DNA of 64,000 bases from Acidimicrobium ferrooxidans (GCA_020723485.1 DYIU01000003.1:62001-126000); one strand, 5' to 3'; numbered from the stretch's first letter, positions 7,473 to 17,295 are shown. Notes: generated by a model from the letters alone, not told the origin. Made by a program: numbers and translations.

Positions 7473-9581
7473 TCAGTCATCGGACGGGGACGCCGTGCGG
7501 GGCTCAACTCGGAAGAAGCTGAGGTCGTGCGCCTCGGTCCCCCTGTGGACCGGCCTCACGGCGTAGGACTTGCTCAGCCGCGGGAACGAGACCGTGTACT
7601 CCAACTCTTTCTCAAATGAGAAGTCGTCGAATATCTCCGGGTCTGCGGTAAGCATGTTCAACGCGCCCGCCTCCACGAGCACGTCGCGCCCCTCGGCGGA
7701 GTACTTCTCGACCACCTGCCGGAGCGACTCGCTGTCGAGGGTGAACGCCCGTCGCGCGTCGATGCCGTGCTGGTAGCGCAATGGGATACCAAACGCTTCG
7801 CCCGTGAATCCTTCCGTGAAGACGACCACGTCATCGTCCAGCTTCGAGGCGAGGGCCTCGATCTGACGGTTGACCCCGCGGTACTCGACATGGTTGAAGA
7901 CGGGCCATGCGAAGTAGCAGAAAAGCACCACAAAACCTGCTGCCGTGAGCGCCGCAGCGGCCCTCAGCGCGGGCCGACGGGTCTCCCAGAAGCGGCCCGC
8001 CAGGTAGGCGAAGCCGAGGAAGAGGGCGGGTATCACCAGTGGAATGTAACGGCGGAGCAGCCACGGCTGATATCCGTTCGTCACAGCCGACTCAGTGAAC
8101 GCATAGGTGTAGGTGACGACCCCCACAGCCAGAAGGAACGAAAAACCCGGTGTGTCGGACTCGAATATCAGGAGGCAGAGGCCGGCGACGAAGACGAACA
8201 CGGCGACGCCCCCGAAGAACGCCGCGGTGTAGAAGAAGAACTTCTGCGGGCTGGCCGCGGTCACGCCCGGCCTGTGGGGGTAGACGAAGTAGAAGACGAT
8301 GAACGAGACAAGCACCGCGGTTCCCATGACCCCCCTGGCGGCGCGGCTGATCCAGGGGGCCCGCTGCTCGACCAGCCCAAGAAGGCGCTTCCCCGCTCTT
8401 TCCAGCCGGCGATGCAGCGGGGGCGCGTTGAACAGCAGGAAACAGAGACCTGTAGCCCCGAGGAACGCGGCCAGGAACAGCTGCATGTTGGTGAAGCGCC
8501 CCGCCGCCGCCGACAGCCTCCTGAACTGCCCCGCCAGGTAAGAGTACTGAACGAGCAGCATGTAGAACCACAGTAGCAGAAAGCCCACCAGCAGCGCGTT
8601 CACGTGGACGTAGTCGCCGGCCCGAAAGCGGTGCGTGAAAAGCCTCCCGAACATCACCGCCAGCATCAACAAGGGCAGGATCAGCGCTTCCGGCCGCACG
8701 GCCGCTGCGGCTATCGCGGCCGAAGCTGCAGCCAGGGCACTGGCGGTCCCTCGTGTCTCGAGGAACTCCCGGAAGAACAGAGCCGCAACTATCACGAAGA
8801 ACTGACAGAACATCTCGGACAGCGGCTCGCGGGCGAAGTAGAACTGGGGAAAGAACAGGCAGAACAGCACGGCTCCCGCCGCGGCCCCGAAGAGGCCCGT
8901 GAACCTCCTGGCGAGGGCGAAGAGCGCGAGTACCGACAGGAGCGAGAACAGCGGGACCACGAACAGGCCCCCCCAGGTGCCGAAAAGCATTATGAAGATG
9001 CCGATCCAGACCGGCAGCAGGTGGTACAGCAGCGGCTGTATCCTGCCTGTTTGCCTGTCCCTCAGGTGAAACGGCATGAACTGAAGGATCCGCCTCGAGT
9101 AGAACATCTCCAACTCGGCGTCGGTCATGTCTTCCACGGACTTCTCGGTCACATTGACGGCGCCGGTCTGCGCGATGTGGTAGCCGTTGTTGAAGTTGTA
9201 CCCCGAGTCGCCGTCTCCGATGACGAACTCGAACGGACGGAAGAAGCACGCGACCGCCAGCAGGCAGAGGACTATGACTATCGCCGTCTCCCCGGCCTTG
9301 AGACCGTGCGCGAAGATGGCGCGCTTCACCCTGTCGAAAGCCAGGGTCAGCGCCGCGGTGATGACGGCCAGTATGATGTCCAGTAGCCACAGTCTGAGGA
9401 CCCCGGTCTCCGCGAGCACCATGGCCACGAGCGAGGTCGTGACGACGCTGAGCGTTATGATCAGGAGTAACCTGGGCAGCCATTCCATGCGGTGCTCGGC
9501 GAACAACCTGCTCCGGAACAGCGCGTAACCGGGAAGGAAGAATATCAGCGGTAGGCTTATGATGATCCCGAGCACCCTCAA
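7473..9581 (-). CDS. Multi-spanning GT-C-type membrane glycosyltransferase
   Basis: 702 residues with a dozen or more hydrophobic segments (about 1-520) and a soluble C-terminal part (about 540-702). The first large outer loop contains GDGDSGYNFNNGYHIAQTG, in the place where GT-C enzymes carry their catalytic acidic residue and followed by the usual helix. This matches PMT/ArnT-like proteins that use polyprenyl-phosphate sugars outside the membrane. The ATG overlaps the stop of the preceding methyltransferase gene (ATGA), indicating coupling. Likely role: decorating the exported polysaccharide or a wall polymer from the outside. The donor sugar is unknown. Confidence 0.78.
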   Translation of the reverse strand: MRVLGIIISLPLIFFLPGYALFRSRLFAEHRMEWLPRLLLIITLSVVTTSLVAMVLAETGVLRLWLLDIILAVITAALTLAFDRVKRAIFAHGLKAGETAIVIVLCLLAVACFFRPFEFVIGDGDSGYNFNNGYHIAQTGAVNVTEKSVEDMTDAELEMFYSRRILQFMPFHLRDRQTGRIQPLLYHLLPVWIGIFIMLFGTWGGLFVVPLFSLLSVLALFALARRFTGLFGAAAGAVLFCLFFPQFYFAREPLSEMFCQFFVIVAALFFREFLETRGTASALAAASAAIAAAAVRPEALILPLLMLAVMFGRLFTHRFRAGDYVHVNALLVGFLLLWFYMLLVQYSYLAGQFRRLSAAAGRFTNMQLFLAAFLGATGLCFLLFNAPPLHRRLERAGKRLLGLVEQRAPWISRAARGVMGTAVLVSFIVFYFVYPHRPGVTAASPQKFFFYTAAFFGGVAVFVFVAGLCLLIFESDTPGFSFLLAVGVVTYTYAFTESAVTNGYQPWLLRRYIPLVIPALFLGFAYLAGRFWETRRPALRAAAALTAAGFVVLFCYFAWPVFNHVEYRGVNRQIEALASKLDDDVVVFTEGFTGEAFGIPLRYQHGIDARRAFTLDSESLRQVVEKYSAEGRDVLVEAGALNMLTADPEIFDDFSFEKELEYTVSFPRLSKSYAVRPVHRGTEAHDLSFFRVEPRTASPSDD

Positions 9582-11818
9582 GACCGTGACCCCCGTCCGC
9601 GCCTCGCCGCGAAGACCTCAAGAAAGCCGCGGTACCTGGCGAAACCACTGTCCTCGAGTGCGTTCTTCTCCATCCTGAGGAGATGCAGGTCCAGGGAAGC
9701 CCGCTCGAGAGCCTCGAGGCGGGCGCGCAGTTCATCATCGAGCTCGTCGCACCGAGCCGTGACCTCGCTCACCTTCCCGCGGAGCCTCTCGATCTCCGCC
9801 TCCTGGATCGCCAGGATGTCGGTGACCGGCTCGCTCCCCGCCGGCGCTGTGACGCTCCCCCTCCTATAGACCACGACCTCCATCGCGGGCTCGAGCAGCC
9901 CCGCCCTGATGAGCTCTCCCTCGGAGTAGACCAGCAGGCGGGCCACCGCCCTGTCCATGTCAGACGCTCCCTGCCGGCACGCGAGCAGGCTCGCGGCGTC
10001 GCCGAGGGCGGAACCGAATCCGCGGGCCGCCTCAAGGATTAACCCGGAATCGGCGAGCTCCTCGAGGACCTCTGCCTTCGGCCGGTCCTCCAAGCCGCCG
10101 GGGAGAACGGTCCGCCCCTTTCGCGATAACTGCCGCGCCGCTTCGGGAAGTACCTCCAGGAGGCGCTCCAGGCGCGCGTAATCGGCCGGTTCGGGTCGGC
10201 CCACTGCCGAGACCGCCACCAGCGCTCCCCCCTCCGCCACCGCGGCGGCTGCGGCACCCGCTGACCCTGCCCCGGCCCTGCCGTCAACCAGGTCCAGCAG
10301 GACCACCTCGTAACGGCCCGAGGGTTCGGCCGTTCCACCCTCTGCCGACTCGACGGCAAAGCCGCCGGAGGCCTCTACCGCTCGGGCTTGGTCGACCTCC
10401 GCGCAGAGGCCCGCACGCACGGCCGGTCCCGCCATCGCGGGTTCCATCCCCACGAAGAGCGCCCTGGCCGCACGGGCGCCGGCCACGAGCGCCGCCCACC
10501 GGAGCCACAGGACCTCCCCGCCGCAGCCCAGCCCATCGACAAAGCGCCTCGCTGACACAGCCTCCGGCGTGGCCCACGTGAGCTCCTCGAACAGCTGGGC
10601 TGGAACCAGCGGCGCATCGGCGGGAGCAGCCGATCTCACGGGGGGGCGGGTGCTCTCCCGGGCCGCGGGCGCGGCACCGGCGCCTCTCCTGCCTGCCAGC
10701 TTCCTGGCGAGCCCGGCAGCGGCGAAGAGCGGGCCGGTCTTGAGCGCCGCGTTGCCCTCCTGGAGCCGTGAGACCTCGGCGCCTGTCTCCCCGGCAAGTC
10801 TCCTGGCGGCCTCTATCCTCTCGACGGTCTCCTCGTTCGAGCGCTCAAGAACCGCGAACCGCGCGAGCAGCTCCTCGATCACGCGTTCCCCCTCGCGCAC
10901 CCGCCGCCCGCGCTCGAGGTCGGCGTTCGGTATCTCTGGGTCGGAGCGCCTCCTGTAGACGGCCACCACGAAGTCAGATGGCAGCGCACCCCCCTCCACC
11001 AGCAGCTCCTCCAGCTCTGCGGCCAGCCGGAGGAACGCGAGGTCGGATTCACTCGATTCATCGAAGTTCGCCGCGATCCCGGCGAGAAGGGGGTTCAGCA
11101 GCGTGCCGGCGATAGGCCTGCTGCCCAGCGGCTCGAAGTAGCGCTCGATCACTCCCAGGACCTCGGATGACCGCACCGCCTCGGACGGGTCGCCTGTCAC
11201 CATCGAGCATACCTCGGGGCGCTCGAGGCGGCGCCTGGTCCCGGAGATCTTGTGGTCGTAGCGGCACCGCCACGGCAGGAAGCTGAAGATGTCCGAGACA
11301 AGCCGGAGCTGTTCCGGGCTCCACTGGAACCTCGGCGGACCGGTGTACTCGCAGACGGCGAGAAGGCCGCCCTCCCTGAGCCCTGCATGCAGACCGGCGA
11401 CGCAGGATTCCAGGTTGTTGATGTGGTGAAGGGTCGCCGCGGAAAAGATTATGTCGTAGCGCCCGGGCTCGATACTGACCGTTTCAAGGTCTTCCCGCCT
11501 GTATTCCAGCGGCCGGTCGCCGGCGAGCCGTCTGGCGACCTCCAGCGCCCCTTCCGCGACGTCCACACCCTCCATCCGCGAGCAGAGCCCGAGTTCGAGC
11601 ACGGCCCGGTCGACCTCCCCGGTCCCGCAGCCTATCGAGAGGCCGAGGTCGAACGGGCCGTCCGCAAACTCGTCCCTCAGCCAGACGAGCCAGTCACCGT
11701 CCTCGTCTCCGGTTATGCGCCTGTTGATTATCCTGTTGATGGATGGGAGAGCCGACCAGTCGAGGACCGGTCCGCCGCCGGCCCGGGCTTCGGCCTCCGC
11801 GGACCACAGGGCGCCCAC
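9578..11818 (-). CDS. Large two-domain methyltransferase-like protein with coiled coils
   Basis: 746 residues from a GTG at 11818 with only a weak ribosome site (AGAAGG). An N-terminal class I methyltransferase (about 35-290) shows motif I LGLSIGCGTGEVD and IIFSAATLHHINN. A coiled coil follows near 300-360, then a second, weaker alpha/beta domain (about 420-640; LFVGMEPAMAGPA, YEVVLLDLVDG) that lacks a clean glycine-rich SAM loop and may be catalytically inactive. A second coiled coil (about 655-720, IQEAEIERLRGKVSEV) ends the protein. Coiled-coil methyltransferases in ABC-exported O-antigen loci (for example WbdD) cap the chain and set its length; a similar role is possible here. It is translationally coupled to the GT-C gene downstream. 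Confidence 0.72.
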   Translation of the reverse strand: MGALWSAEAEARAGGGPVLDWSALPSINRIINRRITGDEDGDWLVWLRDEFADGPFDLGLSIGCGTGEVDRAVLELGLCSRMEGVDVAEGALEVARRLAGDRPLEYRREDLETVSIEPGRYDIIFSAATLHHINNLESCVAGLHAGLREGGLLAVCEYTGPPRFQWSPEQLRLVSDIFSFLPWRCRYDHKISGTRRRLERPEVCSMVTGDPSEAVRSSEVLGVIERYFEPLGSRPIAGTLLNPLLAGIAANFDESSESDLAFLRLAAELEELLVEGGALPSDFVVAVYRRRSDPEIPNADLERGRRVREGERVIEELLARFAVLERSNEETVERIEAARRLAGETGAEVSRLQEGNAALKTGPLFAAAGLARKLAGRRGAGAAPAARESTRPPVRSAAPADAPLVPAQLFEELTWATPEAVSARRFVDGLGCGGEVLWLRWAALVAGARAARALFVGMEPAMAGPAVRAGLCAEVDQARAVEASGGFAVESAEGGTAEPSGRYEVVLLDLVDGRAGAGSAGAAAAAVAEGGALVAVSAVGRPEPADYARLERLLEVLPEAARQLSRKGRTVLPGGLEDRPKAEVLEELADSGLILEAARGFGSALGDAASLLACRQGASDMDRAVARLLVYSEGELIRAGLLEPAMEVVVYRRGSVTAPAGSEPVTDILAIQEAEIERLRGKVSEVTARCDELDDELRARLEALERASLDLHLLRMEKNALEDSGFARYRGFLEVFAARRGRGSRS

Positions 11819-11873
11819 CTTCTGTTCCCGTTCTTCCGCCTGCGAGCCCGCGCGAATCCCTCCTCAGCTCGAA

Positions 11874-11902
11874 TGCAACAAAATGACCTGACCCCGATTT
11901 TG
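11874..11902. repeat. Single arm of the GGGGTCAG inverted-repeat family
   Basis: The minus strand reads TGCAAAATCGGGGTCAGGTC followed by ATTTTGTTGCA, closely matching arms at 25060 and 31047. Like those, the arm has short inverted ends (TGCAA/TTGCA) and could fold. No partner arm is visible nearby. It lies in the 108-bp gap between two methyltransferase genes. Confidence 0.75.
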
Positions 11903-11926
11903 CAGGAATCCTTCCGACCGGCGCCT

Positions 11927-13210
11927 TCAGTCCGAGCCCCTCAGGCCCTGGCGGGCTACCACGGCGTATTCGCTGTGGCTGAAGAGGATGCGGTTTATCT
12001 TGGCGAAGTTCTGGTTGGCCTGCTGGAAGAGCTCCTGCTGGCGGGGGTCCAGGATGGCTCCGCTCGAGGTGAGCTCCAGTTCCTCCAGGTGCTCCTCCGG
12101 CGGGAGCGGGTTCAGGAACATCACCGTGGGCTCGACGAAACCGTACGTCATGCACAGGAGCCGGAGCGTCTCCGGGTGAAGCGGGTGAACGCGCTGTGAA
12201 TCGTCCAGCGCGTAGCTCGCCACCGCGTACAGCGAGAATGGGTTCGGGGTCTCGATCACCAGCACGGCATCATCGGCGAGCTTCTGCCGGCAGAGGTTGA
12301 GCATCTTTATGAGGCGCCCCGGCGGCTGGTGGCCTGCGAAGCGGGAGAGCACCACCCCGTCCAGCGACGCGTCGTCACACGACTCGATGTACTCGAGTGG
12401 GTCGACCCTGCTCACGTCCAGCTCGTTGTCCCTGCAGTAGCTGACCAGGGTGGGGTTGGTCTCGGTACCCCTCACGGGGATGCCCTCACCAGCCAGCAGC
12501 TGGAGCAGCTCACCCCGGCCGCACCCCATGGCGAGCACGTTACGGCAGTCCCTGAAATACTGGAGGTAGACCCGCTGGCGGTCCTGCACCATGCGCGGCG
12601 AACCGTGTATCCGCTGCTCGAGGGTCAGGATGTCGAGGCTCGAGAGTATCTCGTCGGGCTCCCCCCCGCCGTTGTCCTCTCGCGCTCCGGGCGCCGCCGA
12701 GCCCGGGCTGCTCCTCCTGGCGACCTCGAGCTCGTTCTCGAAGTCGAGCATGCGGCGCTCGAAGTACCTGTTGAGGTAGAGGATGTTGGCGCGGAACAAC
12801 GCCAGGTCGCGGTGCATTATCGTGGAGAGGATGTCCTCGTTGATCTGGATGTGGTCCAGGTACCGCTTCATCTCGTTCACGGTGCGGGTGATGTAGGTGT
12901 TGAACATGCCCTGGTTCTCAATGGCCGGGACCACGTACCACGATGTAAGCCGCCTCACCAGGCGTTGGAAGAAGGAGAAGACCGCCCCCAGCAGGCGCCT
13001 GTCGGAGCCCGGCTCGCCCGGGACGCTCTTGTCGTACAGCGCGTTCGCCAGGTGGAGGTTCTCCATCAGGAGGTTCTCGTCGAACGGCTCTATCCTGTGC
13101 CCGTTCGGCGACTGGTCGCGCAGCTGCCGGCTCAACTCCTCGAGGGTGGGCTCGGCGCCCTCCTCGCCCGTCTTGTGCTTACCGGAAGGGGTCTTTCTGA
13201 ACAAGAACAC
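11927..13210 (-). CDS. Methyltransferase with N-terminal W-Y-x-x-P helical module
   Basis: 427 residues from a GTG at 13210 preceded by GAAAGG. The N-terminal part (about 20-150) holds the helical module also found at 15068, 17296, 30563 and 33801 (FFQRLVRRLTSWYVVPAIEN, then a FN-rich helix). The second half (about 205-400) is a class I methyltransferase: NVLAMGCGRGELLQLL (motif I), GTETNP, GVVLSRFAGHQPP and LVIETPNPFSLYAVASY. The same layout is seen in the protein at 17296, so they are paralogues. The cofactor site looks complete. In the gene order it follows the GT2-GT4 fusion (47-bp gap). Likely modifies a sugar on the growing glycan. Confidence 0.85.
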   Translation of the reverse strand: MFLFRKTPSGKHKTGEEGAEPTLEELSRQLRDQSPNGHRIEPFDENLLMENLHLANALYDKSVPGEPGSDRRLLGAVFSFFQRLVRRLTSWYVVPAIENQGMFNTYITRTVNEMKRYLDHIQINEDILSTIMHRDLALFRANILYLNRYFERRMLDFENELEVARRSSPGSAAPGAREDNGGGEPDEILSSLDILTLEQRIHGSPRMVQDRQRVYLQYFRDCRNVLAMGCGRGELLQLLAGEGIPVRGTETNPTLVSYCRDNELDVSRVDPLEYIESCDDASLDGVVLSRFAGHQPPGRLIKMLNLCRQKLADDAVLVIETPNPFSLYAVASYALDDSQRVHPLHPETLRLLCMTYGFVEPTVMFLNPLPPEEHLEELELTSSGAILDPRQQELFQQANQNFAKINRILFSHSEYAVVARQGLRGSD

Positions 13211-13257
13211 CGCCTTTCATGCGCTTTCATGGCCGCTCGAGGTGATTATACTGCGTT

Positions 13258-15096
13258 TCAGCCGGCAATCTCGATAAGGCGCTTCTTGATGCGGGCGGCC
13301 GCGTCGAGCCAGGTCCAGTTCTCGCGTGCCCACAGCGAAGCCCGGAGGCCTTTGGCCTTCGCCTCTTCACGGTTCTCGTAGACGTGCCTCATGAGCGACG
13401 CCAGGTGGTCCACGTCGGGATCGGCCCACTCGAACCCCTCGTAGTAAGGCCAGGAAGCGTCCGCGGGCACAAGGCCCTTGACCTCAACCGGGTAGCCCAC
13501 GTCCTCGTTGAAGAACTCAGTCTGGGCGCTCCACGCAGTGCTGATTGCGGGGAGGCCGCACGCCATCGCTTCGAGAGTCGGCATGCCCCAGCCCTCGCCC
13601 CGCGTGGGCAGGACGAAGCAGTCGCTCGAGCAGTACAGCGAACCCATCTGGTAGCTCGGTATGTTCTGGTTGACCACCATCACCACCGGTGCGCGGTCCG
13701 CCCTCAGGCGCATGGCTTCCACCTGGCGCTCGATGTTGACACCCGGTTGGGTGTTCGTGACCTTCATCAGGAGGAGCACGTCATCGGAGGAAGAGAACTC
13801 CTGGTTATAGGCCTGCAGTAGGATACCCGGGGCCTTGCGCTCGGCCCACTCGAACACCGAGACGAACACGAAGCGGTCGTCGAAGCTCCACGATCTTATG
13901 TAAGGGTGGAAGTGGTTGGTGTCCACGCCCAGGGGCATGACCTCGATGGGCCTGGTCACCCCGCTCGAAGCGAACGTCTCCCTGTTGAAATGCGAGGGCA
14001 CCCAGACCTCGTCGAGCGCGTTGGCCTGCTCCACCCAGTCCGCCGGTATGCCGGTCACCTCCAGCATGGAGTAGCCGACCCGGAACCGGCCGGAGTTCTT
14101 GAAGAACACGTCCCCCTGCCCGTACACCACCTGGGTCACGTCGAGTTCCTTCGGCTTCCGGCGAACCTCCATTATGCGCTCGTCGTCGTTGGGCGGCTCC
14201 TCCACCCCGTAGACGAAACCGTATCTGACGTCGACGCCGAGCTCCTCGAGCGCAAGCACCAGGTACTGGGAGGAGACGGCATAGCCGGTCGGCGCGTTTA
14301 TCCAGGAGTGCCACATCACGCTGGTGTCGTATCGGCCCGCGCTGTAAGGCTCCCACCTCTTGCGGAACCCCGCCCTCGAGGCGTCCGAGAGCTCGCGTGC
14401 CGACGCGCTCGGGTGCTCGTCGGGGCGACCGACCGCGACCCTGGTCGAGCCGACGCTCACCACCGGCAGGCCCTCCGAACGGACCTTGAGGCAGTAGTCG
14501 AGGTCGGAGTAGACCTCGGTGTACCTTTCGTCAAACCCCCCGGCAGCCTCCAGCGCAGCCCGGGATACGTACATGCACCGCGAGTCCACCCCTTCGACCT
14601 CGCGCGTGAAGTAGTACTGGTTGATGTCCTTCTTGCCGCCCCCTATCTGGAAGGTGTCGCATTCCGGCTGGAGGACGTGGTACCCCGCGTTGATGACATT
14701 GCCCGAGTCGTCGACCACTTTGCACCCTGCGATACCGGCTCCGCGCGAGCCGGCCTCTTCGCGCATCCTGTCCAGCCACTGCCCGTCGACTATCTTCGCC
14801 TCGGAGGTCAACAGCACGACGTCGCCCGCGGCCCGGGCGGTCCCCAGGTTCTTCCGCGCTCCCGGCGGGGCGCCGTCTTCCGCGGCGACCACCTCGAAGC
14901 CCAGGCTTTCCAGGAGCCCCCGGTCGGCTGCAAGCCGCCCCCGGGACACGACCGCCACCCTGTGGACCCCGGACGTCGAAGGAGCTTCTGCAAGGGCCGA
15001 GGCGAGCGAGGCCGCCCGCTCCGTCCCGGTCCAGTCGTGTAGCAACAGTGTCACCGATCCGCCGTTGTCAGTCACCGCGCTCCCCAACTCCTCCAT
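13258..15096 (-). CDS. GT2-GT4 fusion glycosyltransferase
   Basis: 612 residues. The N-terminal third (about 1-245) is GT2-like: KNLGTARAAGDVVLLTSEAK in the DxD region (the acidic pair itself is poorly kept) and YTEVYSDLDYCLKVRSEG near 190. The C-terminal part (about 255-612) is a complete GT4 enzyme with MPLGVDTNHFHP, FVFVSVFEWAERKAPG and an intact EX7E motif in RGEGWGMPTLEAMACG. The ATG at 15096 overlaps the previous gene by 29 bp; a GTG at 15075 with GGGGAG upstream is an alternative and would overlap only 8 bp. The GT4 half closely resembles the single-domain enzyme at 15493, and the whole layout matches the gene at 28767. It may add two sugars in sequence. Confidence 0.87.
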   Translation of the reverse strand: MEELGSAVTDNGGSVTLLLHDWTGTERAASLASALAEAPSTSGVHRVAVVSRGRLAADRGLLESLGFEVVAAEDGAPPGARKNLGTARAAGDVVLLTSEAKIVDGQWLDRMREEAGSRGAGIAGCKVVDDSGNVINAGYHVLQPECDTFQIGGGKKDINQYYFTREVEGVDSRCMYVSRAALEAAGGFDERYTEVYSDLDYCLKVRSEGLPVVSVGSTRVAVGRPDEHPSASARELSDASRAGFRKRWEPYSAGRYDTSVMWHSWINAPTGYAVSSQYLVLALEELGVDVRYGFVYGVEEPPNDDERIMEVRRKPKELDVTQVVYGQGDVFFKNSGRFRVGYSMLEVTGIPADWVEQANALDEVWVPSHFNRETFASSGVTRPIEVMPLGVDTNHFHPYIRSWSFDDRFVFVSVFEWAERKAPGILLQAYNQEFSSSDDVLLLMKVTNTQPGVNIERQVEAMRLRADRAPVVMVVNQNIPSYQMGSLYCSSDCFVLPTRGEGWGMPTLEAMACGLPAISTAWSAQTEFFNEDVGYPVEVKGLVPADASWPYYEGFEWADPDVDHLASLMRHVYENREEAKAKGLRASLWARENWTWLDAAARIKKRLIEIAG

Positions 15097-15496
15097 GGCT
15101 CTTCTCGATGGCCTCGAGCCTGGCCTGGATATCCTCGATGTTCCTGTTGATGTCCGACAGCGCGCCCGCGATGGCCCGGTCGTACTCGCTCATCTCGTCG
15201 GTCAGCGGCTTCACGAACCAGTTGGCTGCGACCAGCACCACCCTCTTGACGAAGCCCACGAGCCAGCCCGTGTACTTCCTGTCAGAGCCCGCGTCGAAGT
15301 ACGTGTCGATTCCCTGCTTGCGCTCGAGTATGTCGAAATAGATGCCGCGGGTGGTCCCGTGCGGGTAGACGTAGTCGAGGCTGAACACCCGCGGCCTCCC
15401 GGCGGCGCTCAGTGTCGGGACGACCGTGGAGGGTTCGGCCACCACGGCCGCTACGTCCTCCATGAGGCCCTTCACATCGACGCCCGCCTCCATCAC
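15068..15496 (-). CDS. Stand-alone W-F-x-x-P helical module protein
   Basis: 142 residues. No enzyme domain is visible. Residues about 75-130 hold the recurring module: LVGFVKRVVLVAANWFVKPL, then DRAIAGALSDINRNIEDIQA, ending in a short coiled coil. The first 70 residues (PRVFSLDYVYPHGTTRGIYF) are shared in general style with the N-termini at 17296 and 30563. The gene overlaps the GT4 gene before it (ATGA, 15493-15496) and the GT2-GT4 gene after it, so it is made together with both. The hydrophobic/basic helix next to W-F suggests membrane contact. I infer a docking or scaffold role for the transferases; function unknown. Confidence 0.72.
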   Translation of the reverse strand: MMEAGVDVKGLMEDVAAVVAEPSTVVPTLSAAGRPRVFSLDYVYPHGTTRGIYFDILERKQGIDTYFDAGSDRKYTGWLVGFVKRVVLVAANWFVKPLTDEMSEYDRAIAGALSDINRNIEDIQARLEAIEKSHGGVGERGD

Positions 15497-17253
15497 GGCC
15501 CCCCGCTCTCCGGCACGTCGCCACCCGGCCCCGCCCCCAGCAGCCCGGCGAACACCGCGACCACGGAAGGTCCCAGCCCCGCGGGGTCTCCGCCGCTCGC
15601 GACAAAAACGCGCGCCGGCTTTATCCCGTACCGCCGCTCAAGGTCATCCCTCTGGTCGTCGGAGAACACCATGAACCGGCAGTCCGAGCGCGCCGCCTGG
15701 CGCATGTTGTCCTCACCGGCGGAGCGCCCGGGCTCCTCGAGGACCACCACCACCTGCCGGAGCGGCACCGGCCCGGTCTCGACGTACTCCATGCCACAGA
15801 CGAGGTCGAGGTTCGGGACGTAATGGTCCTCGCCGCCGAATGCCGGGAGCGGGCCCCGGTACACGGTGAACCTCCGGTCGGAAACCCCGTCGAACGAGTA
15901 ATCCTCCAGGTAGCGGTCCTCTACGAAGCTCCCGTAGCCGGGCAGCAGCAGGTAATCGAACGGGTTTGCTTTCTCGTCCAGCGCGGCGAGACCCTCAAGG
16001 AGTTCACGTCCCAGCCGCCCCTCCGGCGTATCGCCCATGCCGGCCAGGCGGGAGACGTCCAACCCTATCTTGCGGGCGGACGGCCCGCTCTGCGGCCGGT
16101 TGGAGAACGCGGGCTTCCGCTTCGAGGACCGCTCCCGGGCAATCTCCTCGAGGCGCCCGCGTATGCGCTCGCCGCAAAGCTGGAGAGACCATTTCTCCCG
16201 CACGTCCCTTGCGCCCTGCTCGCCCTTGGCCCTTCTCTCCCCGGGGTTCTCGTAGACGTGGCGGAGGAGACGCTTCAGGTGCCCCGTGTCGGTCTCGGCC
16301 CACTTGAAGCCCTCGTAGTACGGGCACTTGGCCTTCGCGTCGATGAGCCGGCTCACCTGCACCGGGTAGCTGTTGGCGTCGGTGAGGAATGTCTGCTGCG
16401 CGCTCCAGTTCGTGGCGATCACCGGCAGGCCGCAGGCCATCGCCTCTAGTATGGGCATCCCCCACCCCTCGCCGCGGGTGGGGAACACGAAGCAGTCGGC
16501 GGAGCGGTACAGCGCTGGGAGCTGCTCGTACTCTATGTACTGGTTCTCGATGAACACTATCTCGCCGCCCCCGGGGTCGAGGTCCATGGCGTCCATCTGC
16601 TTCACGATGTCGACGTCGCCGTCCCAGTTGTCGAACTTGCAGATGAGCACCACCGGCTCTTCCCTGCGGAAAGCCGAGTTGAATGCCTTGAGGAGTATCT
16701 CGGGGGCCTTCCTCTCCCCCCACTCGAAGATGCTCAGGAACGTGAACCTGTCCCCGTGCGGATACCCCTGTTTACCGGGGTTGAAATGCTCGACGTCGAC
16801 CCCGAGCGGCATTATGCATATCGGGCTGGTGACACCGCACCTCCTGAACGTCCACACGTTGAACTCGGTGGGCGTCCAGACCTCGTCCACGCTGTTGAAC
16901 TGGCGGACCCAGTCGGCGGGCAGGCCCGTGGTCTCCAGCATGCTGAAGCCTATCCTGTACCTGGGGTGGAAGGTGCCGCGCTTCACATAGCTGAAGGCGT
17001 CCGCCTGGCCGTATACGAGATGGGGCGTGTTCCGCCCCGGTACGCGCCTCTTGAATACGTTCAGCCGCTCGTCGTCGAGCACCTCGTCCTCGGCTACCGG
17101 GAATACGGTACCCGGGCCGTAGAGGTAGCGGTAGCTCACCTCCACGCCGAGCTGCTCGAGCATCAGGGCCATGGTCCTGGAGACCATCGAGTAGCCTACG
17201 GGCCTGCTGAACGTGGAGTGCCAGCAGACGTCCAGTTGGAACTCCTCACTCAA
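15493..17253 (-). CDS. GT4 glycosyltransferase with an extra C-terminal GT-B half-domain
   Basis: 586 residues. The first 390 form a full GT4 enzyme: DVCWHSTFSRPVGYS at the start, MPLGVDVEHFNPG, FLSIFEWGERKAPE and an intact EX7E segment (RGEGWGMPILEAMACG). After a basic linker (KRKPAFSNRPQSG) a second Rossmann-type domain begins near 395 (KIGLDVSRLAGMG...GRLGRELLEG), looks like the acceptor half of another GT4, and ends at ARVFVASGGDPAGL, just where the donor half would begin. The protein therefore carries one and a half enzymes. It starts 43 bp after the methyltransferase gene at 17296 and overlaps the module gene at 15496. Confidence 0.85.
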   Translation of the reverse strand: MSEEFQLDVCWHSTFSRPVGYSMVSRTMALMLEQLGVEVSYRYLYGPGTVFPVAEDEVLDDERLNVFKRRVPGRNTPHLVYGQADAFSYVKRGTFHPRYRIGFSMLETTGLPADWVRQFNSVDEVWTPTEFNVWTFRRCGVTSPICIMPLGVDVEHFNPGKQGYPHGDRFTFLSIFEWGERKAPEILLKAFNSAFRREEPVVLICKFDNWDGDVDIVKQMDAMDLDPGGGEIVFIENQYIEYEQLPALYRSADCFVFPTRGEGWGMPILEAMACGLPVIATNWSAQQTFLTDANSYPVQVSRLIDAKAKCPYYEGFKWAETDTGHLKRLLRHVYENPGERRAKGEQGARDVREKWSLQLCGERIRGRLEEIARERSSKRKPAFSNRPQSGPSARKIGLDVSRLAGMGDTPEGRLGRELLEGLAALDEKANPFDYLLLPGYGSFVEDRYLEDYSFDGVSDRRFTVYRGPLPAFGGEDHYVPNLDLVCGMEYVETGPVPLRQVVVVLEEPGRSAGEDNMRQAARSDCRFMVFSDDQRDDLERRYGIKPARVFVASGGDPAGLGPSVVAVFAGLLGAGPGGDVPESGGP

Positions 17254-17295
17254 TGTCGCCGTCCTTTTCGCTTGCCCCGTGCCAACAGTCGGCCT

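Noticed and set aside
8092-9738. 548-codon minus-strand frame overlapping the GT-C gene
   Set aside because: Low-complexity Arg/Gly/Pro translation in a shifted frame over a clear membrane protein; a GC-rich shadow.
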